A stretch of 23,225 nucleotides of DNA from Methanobacteriota archaeon (GCA_023457135.1 JAEWMO010000001.1:1-23225), one strand, 5' to 3'; positions 14,073-21,615 are shown, counted from the stretch's first letter. The notes: generated from the letters alone by a model not told the origin. Numbers and translations: made by a program.

Positions 14073-16454
14073 CTAGACCCGGTACTGCTGGGTGATCCTC
14101 TTCAGGCGGTCGCCGAGCTCGTGCAGGTCTTCGGCGGTCTTCTCCGCCTTGTGGGTGGTCTCCAGGTTCTTCTGGGCCGCGTCCCGGATATTCTCCATCG
14201 CGCGCGAGATCTGGTCGACTCCTGCCGCCTGCGTCTGGATCGATGTCGCGATCTCGACGACCTCGCGCGACGTCTCCGCGATCGACCGGGCGAGGACCTC
14301 GATCGCCTCCTGCGCGTTGCTCGTCAGCCGGGCGGCATCCGCGACGGACCGGATCCCCTGCTCGGTCGAGACCGCCGTCGAGGAGACCCCCCGCTGGATA
14401 TCGGTAAGGATGACACGGATGTTTGCGGTCGCCTTCTTCGACTGCTCGGCGAGGTTGTGGATCTCGGTTGCCACGACCGCAAACCCTTTCCCGAACTCGC
14501 CGGCCTTTGCGGCCTCGATCGAGGCGTTCACCGCGAGGAGGTTGGACTGTTCGGAGATGTCGGTCACCGTCGCGATGATCTCGCCGACGGCCTGGCTCTG
14601 CTCCGAGAGCCGGATGACGTTCATCCGGATCACGTCCATCTGCTGCTGGATCTGGTTCATACCATCCAGGATCTCGTGCACCGACTTCTGGCCGCCTTTG
14701 GAGACGTCGAGCGCCCGCATCGCCTTCTCCGAGACGTCTTTCGTCTTCTGGTTCACGAGCTCGGTCTTCTTCCTGACACTCTCGACGGAGTCCGAGGTCT
14801 CGTTCACCGTCGCGGCCGTCTGCGAACTCGCCGTCGCGAGCTCGTTCGTCACCGCCAGGATCTCGTTCGAGGCGAGGGAGAGGACCGAGACCCCCTCGTA
14901 GAGCTCCTCGCTGATCAGCTTCATCAGCCGCGAGAGTTCGATGCCGATGGTGTTGAGCGCGTCGCGGTAGGCGACGAACTCCCCGGCGACCGGGATATTC
15001 TCGTCGAACCGGGCGGTGAAGTCGCCGGAGGCGTAGAACCGGGCGAGCCGCATCGCCTCGTTCACCGGCTCCGTGATCGACTCGAGCGTCTTGTTGAACC
15101 CGGCGATGATCATCCGGTAGCCGCCGCGGAAGGCCATCTCGTCGCCGCGGATGGAGAGGTCCCCCGCACGGGCGGCGTCCGTGAGTTTTATGGTCTCTTT
15201 GTGGAGGTGGTCGAGCGACTGGACCATCATCGTGAGCGCGGGCCGGATCTCGTCGCCCTCGTCGGTGACCGGGAACTCCTTGACGTACTCGCCGAGAGCG
15301 ATCTTCTTCAAGTTCCCCACGACGTTCGTCTGGAGATCGCCGGCGAACTCGTCCATCGTCGCGGCCATGACACCGATCTCGTCCTGCCGCCGGATGTTGA
15401 GCCGGGCGGAGAGATGGCCGTTCCGGAGCTCCTTGAGCATCAGCACGACCTGCTGGAGGGGTTCGGAGATCGAGCGGCCGAAGAGGATGGCGATCACGAC
15501 GCCGATCGCGACGGATGCGAGGAGGACGACGATGATCGTGTTCCGGATGGTGTCGATCGGCCCGGTGAAGTCGGAGAGTTCGGCACGCGAGACGATGTAC
15601 CAGTCGAGCGGCTCGAAGTAGGTGTAGGCGTCGATGATATCGGTGCCGTCGATCTCGTGGCGGATGACCCCGACCTTGTTCTGGACCATCTCCGGGAAGA
15701 AGTCCTCACCGGCCCAGTTCTCGCCCTCGCGGGAGGGGTGGACGAGGACCTGGCCGGTGCTGTCGATGACGAACATGTAGCCGTTCTGGCCGATGACCGT
15801 ATCCCGGAGGCTCGCCTTGACGACGTCGAGCGTCTCCTCCTCCTCCGTCCCGACGAAGAGCACCCCGACGATCCTGCCGCTGCTGTCCTTGATCGGCTCG
15901 TACGCCGTGACGTAACGCTTGCCGAAGAGGTCCCGGCTCCCGTAGTAGGTCTCGCCCTGGTTCACCACGACGTCGTAGACGTTCTGGGTCAGTTCGGTCC
16001 CGACCGCCCGCGTGCCGTCGGTCCCGATGACGTTCGTGGAGATGCGGACGGCATGGTCTTCTTTGACCTGGAAGACCGTCGCCGCCCCGCCGACCAGCGA
16101 CTGGACCTGGTCGACGATCTCGAAGTTGTCGTTGATGACGTAACGCTCGCCGTTATCGTTCACCAGCACCAGCTGGTCGCCGTTCACCTCGGGTGTGCCC
16201 CGGGCGTAGAAGTTCTCCCGGAGGACGTTGAGGTCGCTGTTCACCTTGTTGCGGGTGAGTTTATAGACATCGTTGGTCCATCCCCTCGCGTCGTGCACCT
16301 GTGTCTCGAGCAGCGTCTCGATCTGGTCGTTGATCACCCCGCTCGAACTGGTGTAGGCCACGAGGCCGAGCATGAGCGCCGGGATGATCGCAAGAAAGAG
16401 GCAGATGACGAGGATCTTCGTCCCGACCTTCATGTCTGAGAAAAATGTGAACAT
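14073..16454 (-). CDS. Methyl-accepting chemotaxis protein with Cache sensor
   Basis: The 793-residue receptor has a first membrane helix at about 13-35 and a large extracytoplasmic region (36-300). The latter looks like a Cache_3-Cache_2 type sensor: VTAYEPIKDSSGRIVGVLFVG, GQNGYMFVIDSTGQVLVHPS and YTYFEPLDWYIVSRAE are typical. A second membrane helix (about 305-326) and HAMP follow, with further HAMP-like segments to about 515, then the signalling coiled coil. The hairpin tip DISEQSNLLAVNASIEAAKAGE...GKGFAVVATEIHNLAEQS (632-672) is well conserved, so it can bind CheA and CheW. The ligand is unknown; Cache domains commonly bind small organic acids or amino acids. A TATA-like site lies about 50 bases upstream, so the gene may have a promoter besides that of cheW. 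Confidence 0.96.
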   Translation of the reverse strand: MFTFFSDMKVGTKILVICLFLAIIPALMLGLVAYTSSSGVINDQIETLLETQVHDARGWTNDVYKLTRNKVNSDLNVLRENFYARGTPEVNGDQLVLVNDNGERYVINDNFEIVDQVQSLVGGAATVFQVKEDHAVRISTNVIGTDGTRAVGTELTQNVYDVVVNQGETYYGSRDLFGKRYVTAYEPIKDSSGRIVGVLFVGTEEEETLDVVKASLRDTVIGQNGYMFVIDSTGQVLVHPSREGENWAGEDFFPEMVQNKVGVIRHEIDGTDIIDAYTYFEPLDWYIVSRAELSDFTGPIDTIRNTIIVVLLASVAIGVVIAILFGRSISEPLQQVVLMLKELRNGHLSARLNIRRQDEIGVMAATMDEFAGDLQTNVVGNLKKIALGEYVKEFPVTDEGDEIRPALTMMVQSLDHLHKETIKLTDAARAGDLSIRGDEMAFRGGYRMIIAGFNKTLESITEPVNEAMRLARFYASGDFTARFDENIPVAGEFVAYRDALNTIGIELSRLMKLISEELYEGVSVLSLASNEILAVTNELATASSQTAATVNETSDSVESVRKKTELVNQKTKDVSEKAMRALDVSKGGQKSVHEILDGMNQIQQQMDVIRMNVIRLSEQSQAVGEIIATVTDISEQSNLLAVNASIEAAKAGEFGKGFAVVATEIHNLAEQSKKATANIRVILTDIQRGVSSTAVSTEQGIRSVADAARLTSNAQEAIEVLARSIAETSREVVEIATSIQTQAAGVDQISRAMENIRDAAQKNLETTHKAEKTAEDLHELGDRLKRITQQYRV

Positions 16455-16503
16455 TTCCGTTCCGCTCGCTCCGTATGACTAATAGATGGATTCACACGAG
16501 GGA

Positions 16504-16511
16504 TTATATAA
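16504..16511 (-). promoter_or_regulatory. Probable TATA box for the receptor gene
   Basis: TTATATAA lies 50-57 bases before the receptor ATG, in the 111-bp gap after cheW. It is the only strongly AT-rich element there. Confidence 0.5.
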
Positions 16512-16519
16512 TGATCCGT

Positions 16520-16571
16520 TGCAGAACCGGGCGGCCTTACGCCCCTGCTGCAGAATAGGGCGGTATTAACG
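16520..16571. repeat. Two direct repeats, TGCAGAAnnGGGCGG, 29-30 bp apart
   Basis: Copies at 16520-16541 and 16549-16571 share TGCAGAA, GGGCGG and TTA with two changed bases between the blocks. The second copy covers the cheW stop codon. A short hairpin GGGCG/CGCCC (16529-16544) lies in the first copy. They sit just upstream of the TATA box of the receptor gene, so they may be operator sites or a read-through control element. Confidence 0.5.
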
Positions 16572-17516
16572 GGGCGTTTCGCAGATCACCATCCCGGGAT
16601 CGGCGAGGAGTGCCGCCGCATCGAGGACGATCCGCGAGCCTTCCGCGGCGCCGAGGAGGTATCTGCCTGCGATCGGCGTCGTGCCGGGCTCGATGGGGGC
16701 GAGATCGCCGGTCGGGGTGGTACCGATGTCCGTGATGTAGTCGGCGAGGATCCCGAACGTCATCGCCCCGTCGGAGAGGACGATCACCCGGTTGAGGTCG
16801 GTCAGCCCCTGCTCGGGGAGGGAGAAGAGCCGCGCGAGGTCGATGATGGAGACGATCTCCCCCCGGACGGTGCAGATGCCGACGATGAAGTCGGGCACCC
16901 CGGGCACGGGGGTGATCTCGCGGACGATGAAGGCCTCCCGGACGTACCGGGTCTCGACGGCGTACTCCCGTGCCCCGAGCCGGAAGGTGAGGATCTCCGA
17001 GAGCGCGGTCCGGTGCGGCTCCTCCTCCGGCTGAGCGAGTATGCGTGCCCGTTCGGCGAGGATCGCGCCGGCCCGCCCGTTATCGGGGAGAACCTCCTCT
17101 TCGGCGGCCGGCCGGGAGGGGGAGAGCCCGCTCGCGTCCCCGGCGAGGAAAGCGCGGAGATCGCGGATGAGGACCGTCCCGTCGCCGGCGAGCAGGGCGC
17201 CGTTCTCACCCGGCGGCACCTCGCTCTCCTGCACCCCCCGCACCCTGTCCACCCGGAGGGCCGCGCAGTCCCGGCCGGAGGTGACGACGATGAGAGCCTC
17301 CGCGGGATGCAGGGGGCGGTCCGGGAGGCCGAGGAGCGCCCGGGCGGAGTAGACCGGGACGGCCCGGCCGTGCAGGTTCATGCTGCCGGCCGCTCCCGGA
17401 TGCCCTCCGGTATCGGGCGAGAGCGCCACCATGCTCGTGACCTGGCGGACCGCGGAGAGCGGGATGGCGCAGGTCACCCCCGCGACGGTGAAGGAGAGGA
17501 GGTCCGGGCGGTTCAT
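16566..17516 (-). CDS. Tandem CheW-domain coupling protein
   Basis: CheW links receptors to CheA. This 316-residue protein has two CheW domains: residues about 5-127 (LLSFTVAGVTCAIPLSAVRQV, LHGRAVPVYSARALLGLP, ALIVVTSGRDCAALRVDRVRGV) and about 174-310 (LTFRLGAREYAVETRYVREAF, VPDFIVGICTVRGEIVSIIDLARLF, RVIVLSDGAMTFGILADYI). They are joined by a charged linker. Ordinary CheW has one domain of about 150 residues. Two domains could bridge CheA rings or bind two partners; the first is more diverged. No Shine-Dalgarno sequence precedes the ATG; instead TTTATCCGT is centred 30 bases upstream, fitting a nearly leaderless message. This is the first gene of the sensory cluster. Confidence 0.92.
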   Translation of the reverse strand: MNRPDLLSFTVAGVTCAIPLSAVRQVTSMVALSPDTGGHPGAAGSMNLHGRAVPVYSARALLGLPDRPLHPAEALIVVTSGRDCAALRVDRVRGVQESEVPPGENGALLAGDGTVLIRDLRAFLAGDASGLSPSRPAAEEEVLPDNGRAGAILAERARILAQPEEEPHRTALSEILTFRLGAREYAVETRYVREAFIVREITPVPGVPDFIVGICTVRGEIVSIIDLARLFSLPEQGLTDLNRVIVLSDGAMTFGILADYITDIGTTPTGDLAPIEPGTTPIAGRYLLGAAEGSRIVLDAAALLADPGMVICETPR

Positions 17517-17540
17517 GACTGGTTGAGGGTTGGAGCCCGG

Positions 17541-17549
17541 ACGGATAAA
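17541..17549 (-). promoter_or_regulatory. Probable TATA box (TTTATCCGT) of the sensory operon
   Basis: The box is centred 30 bases before the cheW ATG in the 45-bp gap after the lipoprotein gene, with no ribosome-binding site in between. The identical 9-mer lies at the same distance before the arginine deiminase operon. Confidence 0.5.
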
Positions 17550-17561
17550 AGGTTGCGGGGG

Positions 17562-18431
17562 TCAGAGCGCCGAGAGGTCGATACCCCCGTTCGAGGTGGT
17601 GACGGTGATCGCCGGGCCCCCGTCGCCGAGCGTGCCCGAGACCCGTGTCCCTGTCGACTCCTCAAGCCGGAGCGGGAGGTTGTTGACGGAGATCCCGCCG
17701 TTTGAGGTGGTGGCGACGATCCGGGCGTCGAGAGCCTCCGCGAGCCGGAGCGTGATCCCGCCGTTCGAGGTTCTGATATCCACGTCCCCCCGGAGGGCGG
17801 GGATGGCGGCCGTGATCGGGCCGTTCGATGTCTGCAGGTCCACGACGCCTGCGGAGTCCTCCACCGTGATTCCGGCGTTGCTGGTCGTCGCCGTGACGTA
17901 GCCTTCGGCGCCCCGGACCTCGATCCTGCCGTTCGAGGACGCCGCAACGAGATCGCCGCCGGGAGCGCCGTCCACCGTCACGGGACCGTTCGATGTCCGG
18001 AGCTCCGTCCCGTCCACCCGCACGCCCGATAGGGCGATCGGGCCGTTCGAACTCACGGCCTCCCGGAGGACGACGGTGGGCGGGAGGTGTATCGTGTATG
18101 TGACGCTCACCCGCGGGTTGAGGCCGGTCTGCACCGTCTCAATCCGGAGCGGGTCGCCCTCCGTCACCTCGATCCGGACCTTATCGAGTTCGTCCTCGCC
18201 GTAGACGCTCCGCTTGACCGCGGTGACGCTGACGGCCTCCCCCTCCCGGACGTCCACGTTCACGGCGCCGTTGCGGTTGATCACGGTGACCCCGCTCCCC
18301 GGCTCTACCGTCACCGTCCGGTTGAACTCTTCCGTCGCCTCGATGCCCGGCACCCCGGTGCACCCGGGGAGGATGGCGGCGACGACGACCAGCAGCGCGA
18401 GCGCTGCATACCCGGTCTTCTGCATGCTCAT
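17562..18431 (-). CDS. Lipoprotein with DUF4097 beta-repeat domain
   Basis: The 289-residue protein starts with a signal peptide ending in a lipobox, LPGC with C24, so it is probably anchored on the outer face of the membrane. The rest is DUF4097-like: a rising beta-strand repeat of about 18-24 residues, each with a turn of the type (S/T)SNG(G/P). Eight turns are visible (SSNGP, TSNGP, SSNGR, TSNAG, TSNGP, TSNGG, TSNGG, TSNGG), predicting a beta-solenoid. The function of such proteins is unclear, with adhesion or envelope sensing proposed. It begins 18 bp after the ABC permease gene, so it belongs with the exporter. Either of the first two ATG codons could be the start. Confidence 0.88.
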   Translation of the reverse strand: MSMQKTGYAALALLVVVAAILPGCTGVPGIEATEEFNRTVTVEPGSGVTVINRNGAVNVDVREGEAVSVTAVKRSVYGEDELDKVRIEVTEGDPLRIETVQTGLNPRVSVTYTIHLPPTVVLREAVSSNGPIALSGVRVDGTELRTSNGPVTVDGAPGGDLVAASSNGRIEVRGAEGYVTATTSNAGITVEDSAGVVDLQTSNGPITAAIPALRGDVDIRTSNGGITLRLAEALDARIVATTSNGGISVNNLPLRLEESTGTRVSGTLGDGGPAITVTTSNGGIDLSAL

Positions 18432-18449
18432 CTCTCTCCGTGCCGCCCG

Positions 18450-19295
18450 TTATGTAACTACCGCTCGCTGGAACGTCCGGCGGGCGAGGAGATACATCAC
18501 CGCTGCAAAGGCCGCGAGGTAGGCGAACGAGAAGAGGACGTCGCCGGTCGTGTAGGTGTAGCGCGCTCCCACCGCGAAGAAGTCGTTGCCGAGGGCGAAG
18601 TAACGCACCCCGTTGACCAGGTGGGTCAGGGGATTGTAGGCCGAGAGTGCCTGCAGAAGCGGCGGAAAGGCCTGGATCGGGTAGAGGGCGTTCGAGACGA
18701 AGAAGAGCGGCAGGGTGAGGAGGGTCATGATCCCCTGCAGCCCCTCCGGTGTCTCGAGTCGCATCGATATGGTTGAGGAGAAGAGGAGGAAGCCGAGCGA
18801 GAAGGCACCGACGAAGGCGAAGATGCCGAGGATCGAGAGGGCTATCCGTGCGGCCGGGAACCCCGGAAAGAACTGCACGCCGAGGAGGATCCCGAACGCC
18901 ATGATGATGCTCACCTGGATGAACGACCGGGTCATCCCGGAGAGGCCGACCCCCATCATGATGTGGGTTCGGGGCATGGGGCTCGCGAGCATCTCCCGCA
19001 TCAGCCCCCAGTTCTTATCGAAGAGGAGGCTCATCCCCCCAAAGAGGCTCGTAAAGAGGGTCGTCATCGCGATCACCCCGGCGGCCATGAAGGTGAGGTA
19101 GTCGACCGGGACGACGCCCGCCGGCACCGGGACGGCCGAGGTGAACCGGTCGAAGTTCGAGGACATCGCGACGCCGAAGAAGGCCATCCAGAGCGCCGGC
19201 TGCAGCAGCGACGAGAAGAGCTGCGCCCTGAACCGGACGAACCGGATCATCTCCCGCCAGTAGACGGTCAGGAACTCCCATGCCGTGGCACTCAC
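18450..19295 (-). CDS. ABC-2 type transporter permease
   Basis: The 281-residue protein has about six hydrophobic segments (near 26-45, 64-90, 120-142, 150-175, 186-204 and 252-272). The family's closing sequence NALYPIQAFPPLLQALSAYNPLTHLVNGVRYF precedes the last helix. This is the membrane part of DrrB/NodJ-like exporters that move drugs, lipids or polymers outward; the cargo is not known. Its start overlaps the ATPase stop in ATGA (19292-19295), which couples translation of the two. The adjacent lipoprotein may be an accessory on the outer face. Confidence 0.93.
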   Translation of the reverse strand: MSATAWEFLTVYWREMIRFVRFRAQLFSSLLQPALWMAFFGVAMSSNFDRFTSAVPVPAGVVPVDYLTFMAAGVIAMTTLFTSLFGGMSLLFDKNWGLMREMLASPMPRTHIMMGVGLSGMTRSFIQVSIIMAFGILLGVQFFPGFPAARIALSILGIFAFVGAFSLGFLLFSSTISMRLETPEGLQGIMTLLTLPLFFVSNALYPIQAFPPLLQALSAYNPLTHLVNGVRYFALGNDFFAVGARYTYTTGDVLFSFAYLAAFAAVMYLLARRTFQRAVVT

Positions 19296-20242
19296 GCTCC
19301 CGTGTCGCGCAGTTCCCTGCCCGTGTAATGGACGAAGACATCGTCCATCGTCGGTTTCTTCAGGTTCACGCTCGAGATCCCGACCCCGGCGCCGCGAACC
19401 TTATCGACGATCCGCGGGAGGCAGTGGCTTCCGTCGGCCGATATCGTGATCGAGAGGCCCCGGGGCGATTCGGAGATCGATCGGATCTCCCGGAGGTCAC
19501 GGAGGCTCTCCCGCGCTCGCCGGTCGTCCCCGGTCTCCAGGTAGACGACATCCTCGCCGAGCGCGTTCTTCAGCCCCTCCGGGGTGCCGGAGACGACAAG
19601 CTTCCCGTGATCGATGATGCTGATCCGGTCGGAGAGCATATCGGCCTCCTCCATGTAGTGCGTCGTTAAAAATACCGTCGTCCCGGTTCTGTTCACCTGC
19701 CGGATATAGTCCCAGATCCGCATCCGGGTCTGGGGATCGAGCCCCTGGGTCGGCTCGTCGAGGAAGAGGACCTCCGGCCGGGTCAGGAGGCCCCGCGCGA
19801 TCTGGAGCCGCCGCTTCATGCCGCCGGAGAGGTTCTTCGTCCGCTCGTCCCGCCGGCCGTCGAGTTCCACGACCTGGAGCATCTCGTCGATCCGCCGGCG
19901 CCGCTCGTCGCGGGGAAGGGCGTAGAGCCGGCCGTGAAACTCCATCGTCTCCCAGACCGTGAGGTCGCGGTCGAGGACGTCGTCCTGGAAGACGATCCCG
20001 ATCGTCTGCCGGACCTTTGCTGCCTCACGCGCGACGTCGTAACCGGCAACCCGCACCGTCCCCTTCTGGAGGGGGAGGAGCGTTGTTAAGATGTTGATCG
20101 TCGTGCTCTTGCCGGCGCCGTTCGGGCCGAGGAACGAGAAGATCTCCCCCCGACGCACGGTGAAACTGATGCCGCGCACCGCTTCGACGCCGTCGAACGT
20201 ATGCTCGAGGTCGCGCACCTCGATGATGTCATCCTCCTCCAT
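19292..20242 (-). CDS. ABC transporter ATP-binding protein (DrrA-type)
   Basis: This ATPase drives the permease encoded next. It has a complete nucleotide-binding domain: Walker A GPNGAGKST (about 39-47), Q-loop in GIVFQDDVLDRDLTVWE, signature LSGGMKRRL, Walker B VLFLDEPTQGLD and H-loop TTHYMEEAD. The extra C-terminal stretch, ending in SSVNLKKPTMDDVFVHYTGREL, is the mark of the daunorubicin-resistance (DrrA) group, where it contacts the partner subunits. The start is placed at ATG 20242; a GTG two codons earlier is possible. It opens the exporter-lipoprotein group, and the 350-bp gap upstream separates it from a divergent gene. Confidence 0.95.
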   Translation of the reverse strand: MEEDDIIEVRDLEHTFDGVEAVRGISFTVRRGEIFSFLGPNGAGKSTTINILTTLLPLQKGTVRVAGYDVAREAAKVRQTIGIVFQDDVLDRDLTVWETMEFHGRLYALPRDERRRRIDEMLQVVELDGRRDERTKNLSGGMKRRLQIARGLLTRPEVLFLDEPTQGLDPQTRMRIWDYIRQVNRTGTTVFLTTHYMEEADMLSDRISIIDHGKLVVSGTPEGLKNALGEDVVYLETGDDRRARESLRDLREIRSISESPRGLSITISADGSHCLPRIVDKVRGAGVGISSVNLKKPTMDDVFVHYTGRELRDTGA

Positions 20243-20593
20243 GGCCACCTTCCGGACGCCGGGGCGGGCCCGGATCGTCCGCGTTCTGCACCTACATCAT
20301 GGTGCTGTCATATCTCCCTTTCCCTGCCGGGATGCGCCGTGCTGCCCGGTCCGCATCCGCTTCCGGGAGGGCAATAGGATCGGGGGCCGTGCGGGAAATG
20401 GTCCTGCTGCTCGCTTAAAAGCCGGATCGGATAGATACTCTGAAATATCTGGACTCCCCATTCCATCCTCAGAGACTGGCGTGTACGGCTGTTTTCCCTT
20501 CACCGCTGCCGGCGTCCCCGGCCATCGAGCCCTGCAGAGCGCCGCTCCCGTCTCCGGCGCGACGGCGCACGAGGAGCGGGCGGGAGGGAGCCG
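20243..20593. other. Divergent gap between the ABC exporter and the secreted protein gene
   Basis: No convincing gene is seen on either strand; the open frames here are extensions or antisense of the neighbours. For the plus strand CTTAAAAG at 20414-20421 is the best TATA candidate, which would give a leader of about 150 bases before the GTG at 20594. For the minus strand only a weak GATATGA near 20309-20315 can be offered. No long repeat or strong hairpin was noticed. Confidence 0.5.
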
Positions 20594-21085
20594 GTGACCC
20601 CGTCCTTCCGCGCCTTCCTCGCTCTCCTCGTAGCGGCGGTGCTCGTGGCGTCGGCGGGCGGCCTTGTGGTCGCGAACGCCGACCTGACGCCGGCAGAGGT
20701 GAATCTCCTCTTTGGAATGCGCGAGTATACCCTGACCTACAACGAGTATGCCGACCGGCTGCCGGGATGGGTGACGGGGCCGTTCGAGGACGAGAAGGTC
20801 AACCTCCACATCACCTCCCCCGACGGCGTGCTGGTCATCGGCGTCACCTTCCATGACCGCAAGATCGTCCAGTTCGACGCGAAGGGCTGCCCGAACCCGA
20901 TCGTCACGGTGACCACCGATAATGTGACGGTCGAGGAGATCATGACCTCAGATAAACCGTTCGACGTCTTCCGGGCGGCGATGCGGGAGGGTACGGTCAC
21001 GGTCGAGGGGAACACCCTCATCGGGACGCTGCGGTCGGGAATGGTCGGGCTCGGGCTCCGGGTGATGGACCTGATCGGGTTATAA
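20594..21085 (+). CDS. Secreted or membrane-anchored protein with SCP2-like C-terminus
   Basis: The 163-residue product begins with a hydrophobic segment (about 6-28, ending VVANA) that is either a signal peptide or an anchor, so most of it is outside the cell. Residues 65-155 run as strands and then TVTTDNVTVEEIMTSDKPFDVFRAAMREGTVTVEGNTLIGTLRSG. This resembles the end of the SCP2 lipid-binding fold (a helix over the ligand, then the 'G-x-(V/L)-x-(V/I)-x-G' strand). The likeness is by eye and a lipid-binding role is only a suggestion. GTG at 20594 has GGAGG 6 bases upstream, a clear ribosome-binding site. It converges with the 66-residue membrane protein gene. Confidence 0.75.
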   Translation: MTPSFRAFLALLVAAVLVASAGGLVVANADLTPAEVNLLFGMREYTLTYNEYADRLPGWVTGPFEDEKVNLHITSPDGVLVIGVTFHDRKIVQFDAKGCPNPIVTVTTDNVTVEEIMTSDKPFDVFRAAMREGTVTVEGNTLIGTLRSGMVGLGLRVMDLIGL

Positions 21086-21104
21086 AAGAGATTCCCGGCG
21101 GGAC

Positions 21105-21305
21105 CTACAGCCCCACGAGGCGCATGCAGAAGCCGAGCGTCAGCCCCGACATGGCCGACGTTGCCGAGAGGGCCGCGAGGACGGCGGCGTTCACGACCGG
21201 GCCGGTCCTGAGCGGGGTGTAGGTCGGGTTGCGCTGCAGCCGCCGCACGGTCCTGAAGGGTTTTGCGGTCGCCGAGATGGGAGCTTTGTAACGCCTGATC
21301 TTCAT
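21105..21305 (-). CDS. Small basic membrane protein of unknown function
   Basis: The 66-residue product has a very basic first half (MKIRRYKAPISATAKPFRTV) and a hydrophobic second half (about 36-62, VVNAAVLAALSATSAMSGLTLGF), so a single membrane helix with a positive cytoplasmic tail is likely. I know no family for it. The gene is real judging by a near-perfect GGAGGTG five bases before the ATG. An AT-rich GAATTAATATTC at about 21364-21375 could be its promoter, and the hairpin ATCCTG-CGGG-CAGGAT (21323-21338) lies in its leader. Confidence 0.7.
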   Translation of the reverse strand: MKIRRYKAPISATAKPFRTVRRLQRNPTYTPLRTGPVVNAAVLAALSATSAMSGLTLGFCMRLVGL

Positions 21306-21322
21306 CTGAACACCTCCTCTGT

Positions 21323-21338
21323 ATCCTGCGGGCAGGAT
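21323..21338 (-). repeat. Hairpin in the leader of the 66-residue protein gene
   Basis: A perfect six-base stem ATCCTG/CAGGAT with a CGGG loop lies about 6 bases before the ribosome-binding site. It could affect translation or be chance. Confidence 0.4.
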
Positions 21339-21416
21339 CGTTTCTGTGACTCGGTTGTTTCACCGAATATTAATTCTTATGGTTCAGCTTCCCGTGAGGG
21401 CCGGTGCCGCGACAGG

Positions 21417-21425
21417 TTTATCCGT
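21417..21425 (+). promoter_or_regulatory. Probable TATA box (TTTATCCGT) of the arginine deiminase operon
   Basis: The 9-mer is centred about 30 bases before the ATG at 21451, which lacks a well-spaced ribosome-binding site. A start within a few bases of the codon, hence a leaderless message, is predicted. Confidence 0.45.
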
Positions 21426-21450
21426 TCGCCGGGGGAGAACCCTTCCGGAG

Positions 21451-21615
21451 ATGCATCGATACGTAAGGACCCTCCTCTACGGCATATTGGCGTTTGCCGT
21501 CTACGCGGGAATCAGCTTCATGCTCGGCGGGCGGGTGAACTGGATCCTCGCGGCAGCGGCGGCCGCCGGGGTGATGCTTGCGGTCTTCTTCATCCATCCG
21601 CGGCGGAGGCGATGA
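21451..21615 (+). CDS. Small membrane protein in the arginine deiminase operon
   Basis: The 54-residue product has two hydrophobic stretches (about 7-24, LLYGILAFAVYAGISFML, and 31-48, ILAAAAAAGVMLAVFFI), a short loop with GGRVN, and a basic tail HPRRRR. It is predicted to cross the membrane twice. The frame extends further upstream, but the ATG at 21451 fits the TATA spacing and removes an unlikely Arg-rich leader. Its stop overlaps the deiminase start in ATGA (21612-21615), so the two are coupled. It is too small to be an arginine/ornithine antiporter, and its role is unknown. Confidence 0.68.
   Translation: MHRYVRTLLYGILAFAVYAGISFMLGGRVNWILAAAAAAGVMLAVFFIHPRRRR

Noticed and set aside
13983..16439. 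An 818-residue open frame on the plus strand opposite the receptor gene
   Set aside because: The product is full of Asp, Val, Leu, Arg and His in shadow patterns, while the opposite strand encodes a textbook methyl-accepting protein.
20297..20854. A 185-residue minus-strand open frame upstream of the ABC ATPase
   Set aside because: It runs antisense into the secreted protein gene, has no ribosome-binding site, and its composition is that of a shadow frame.
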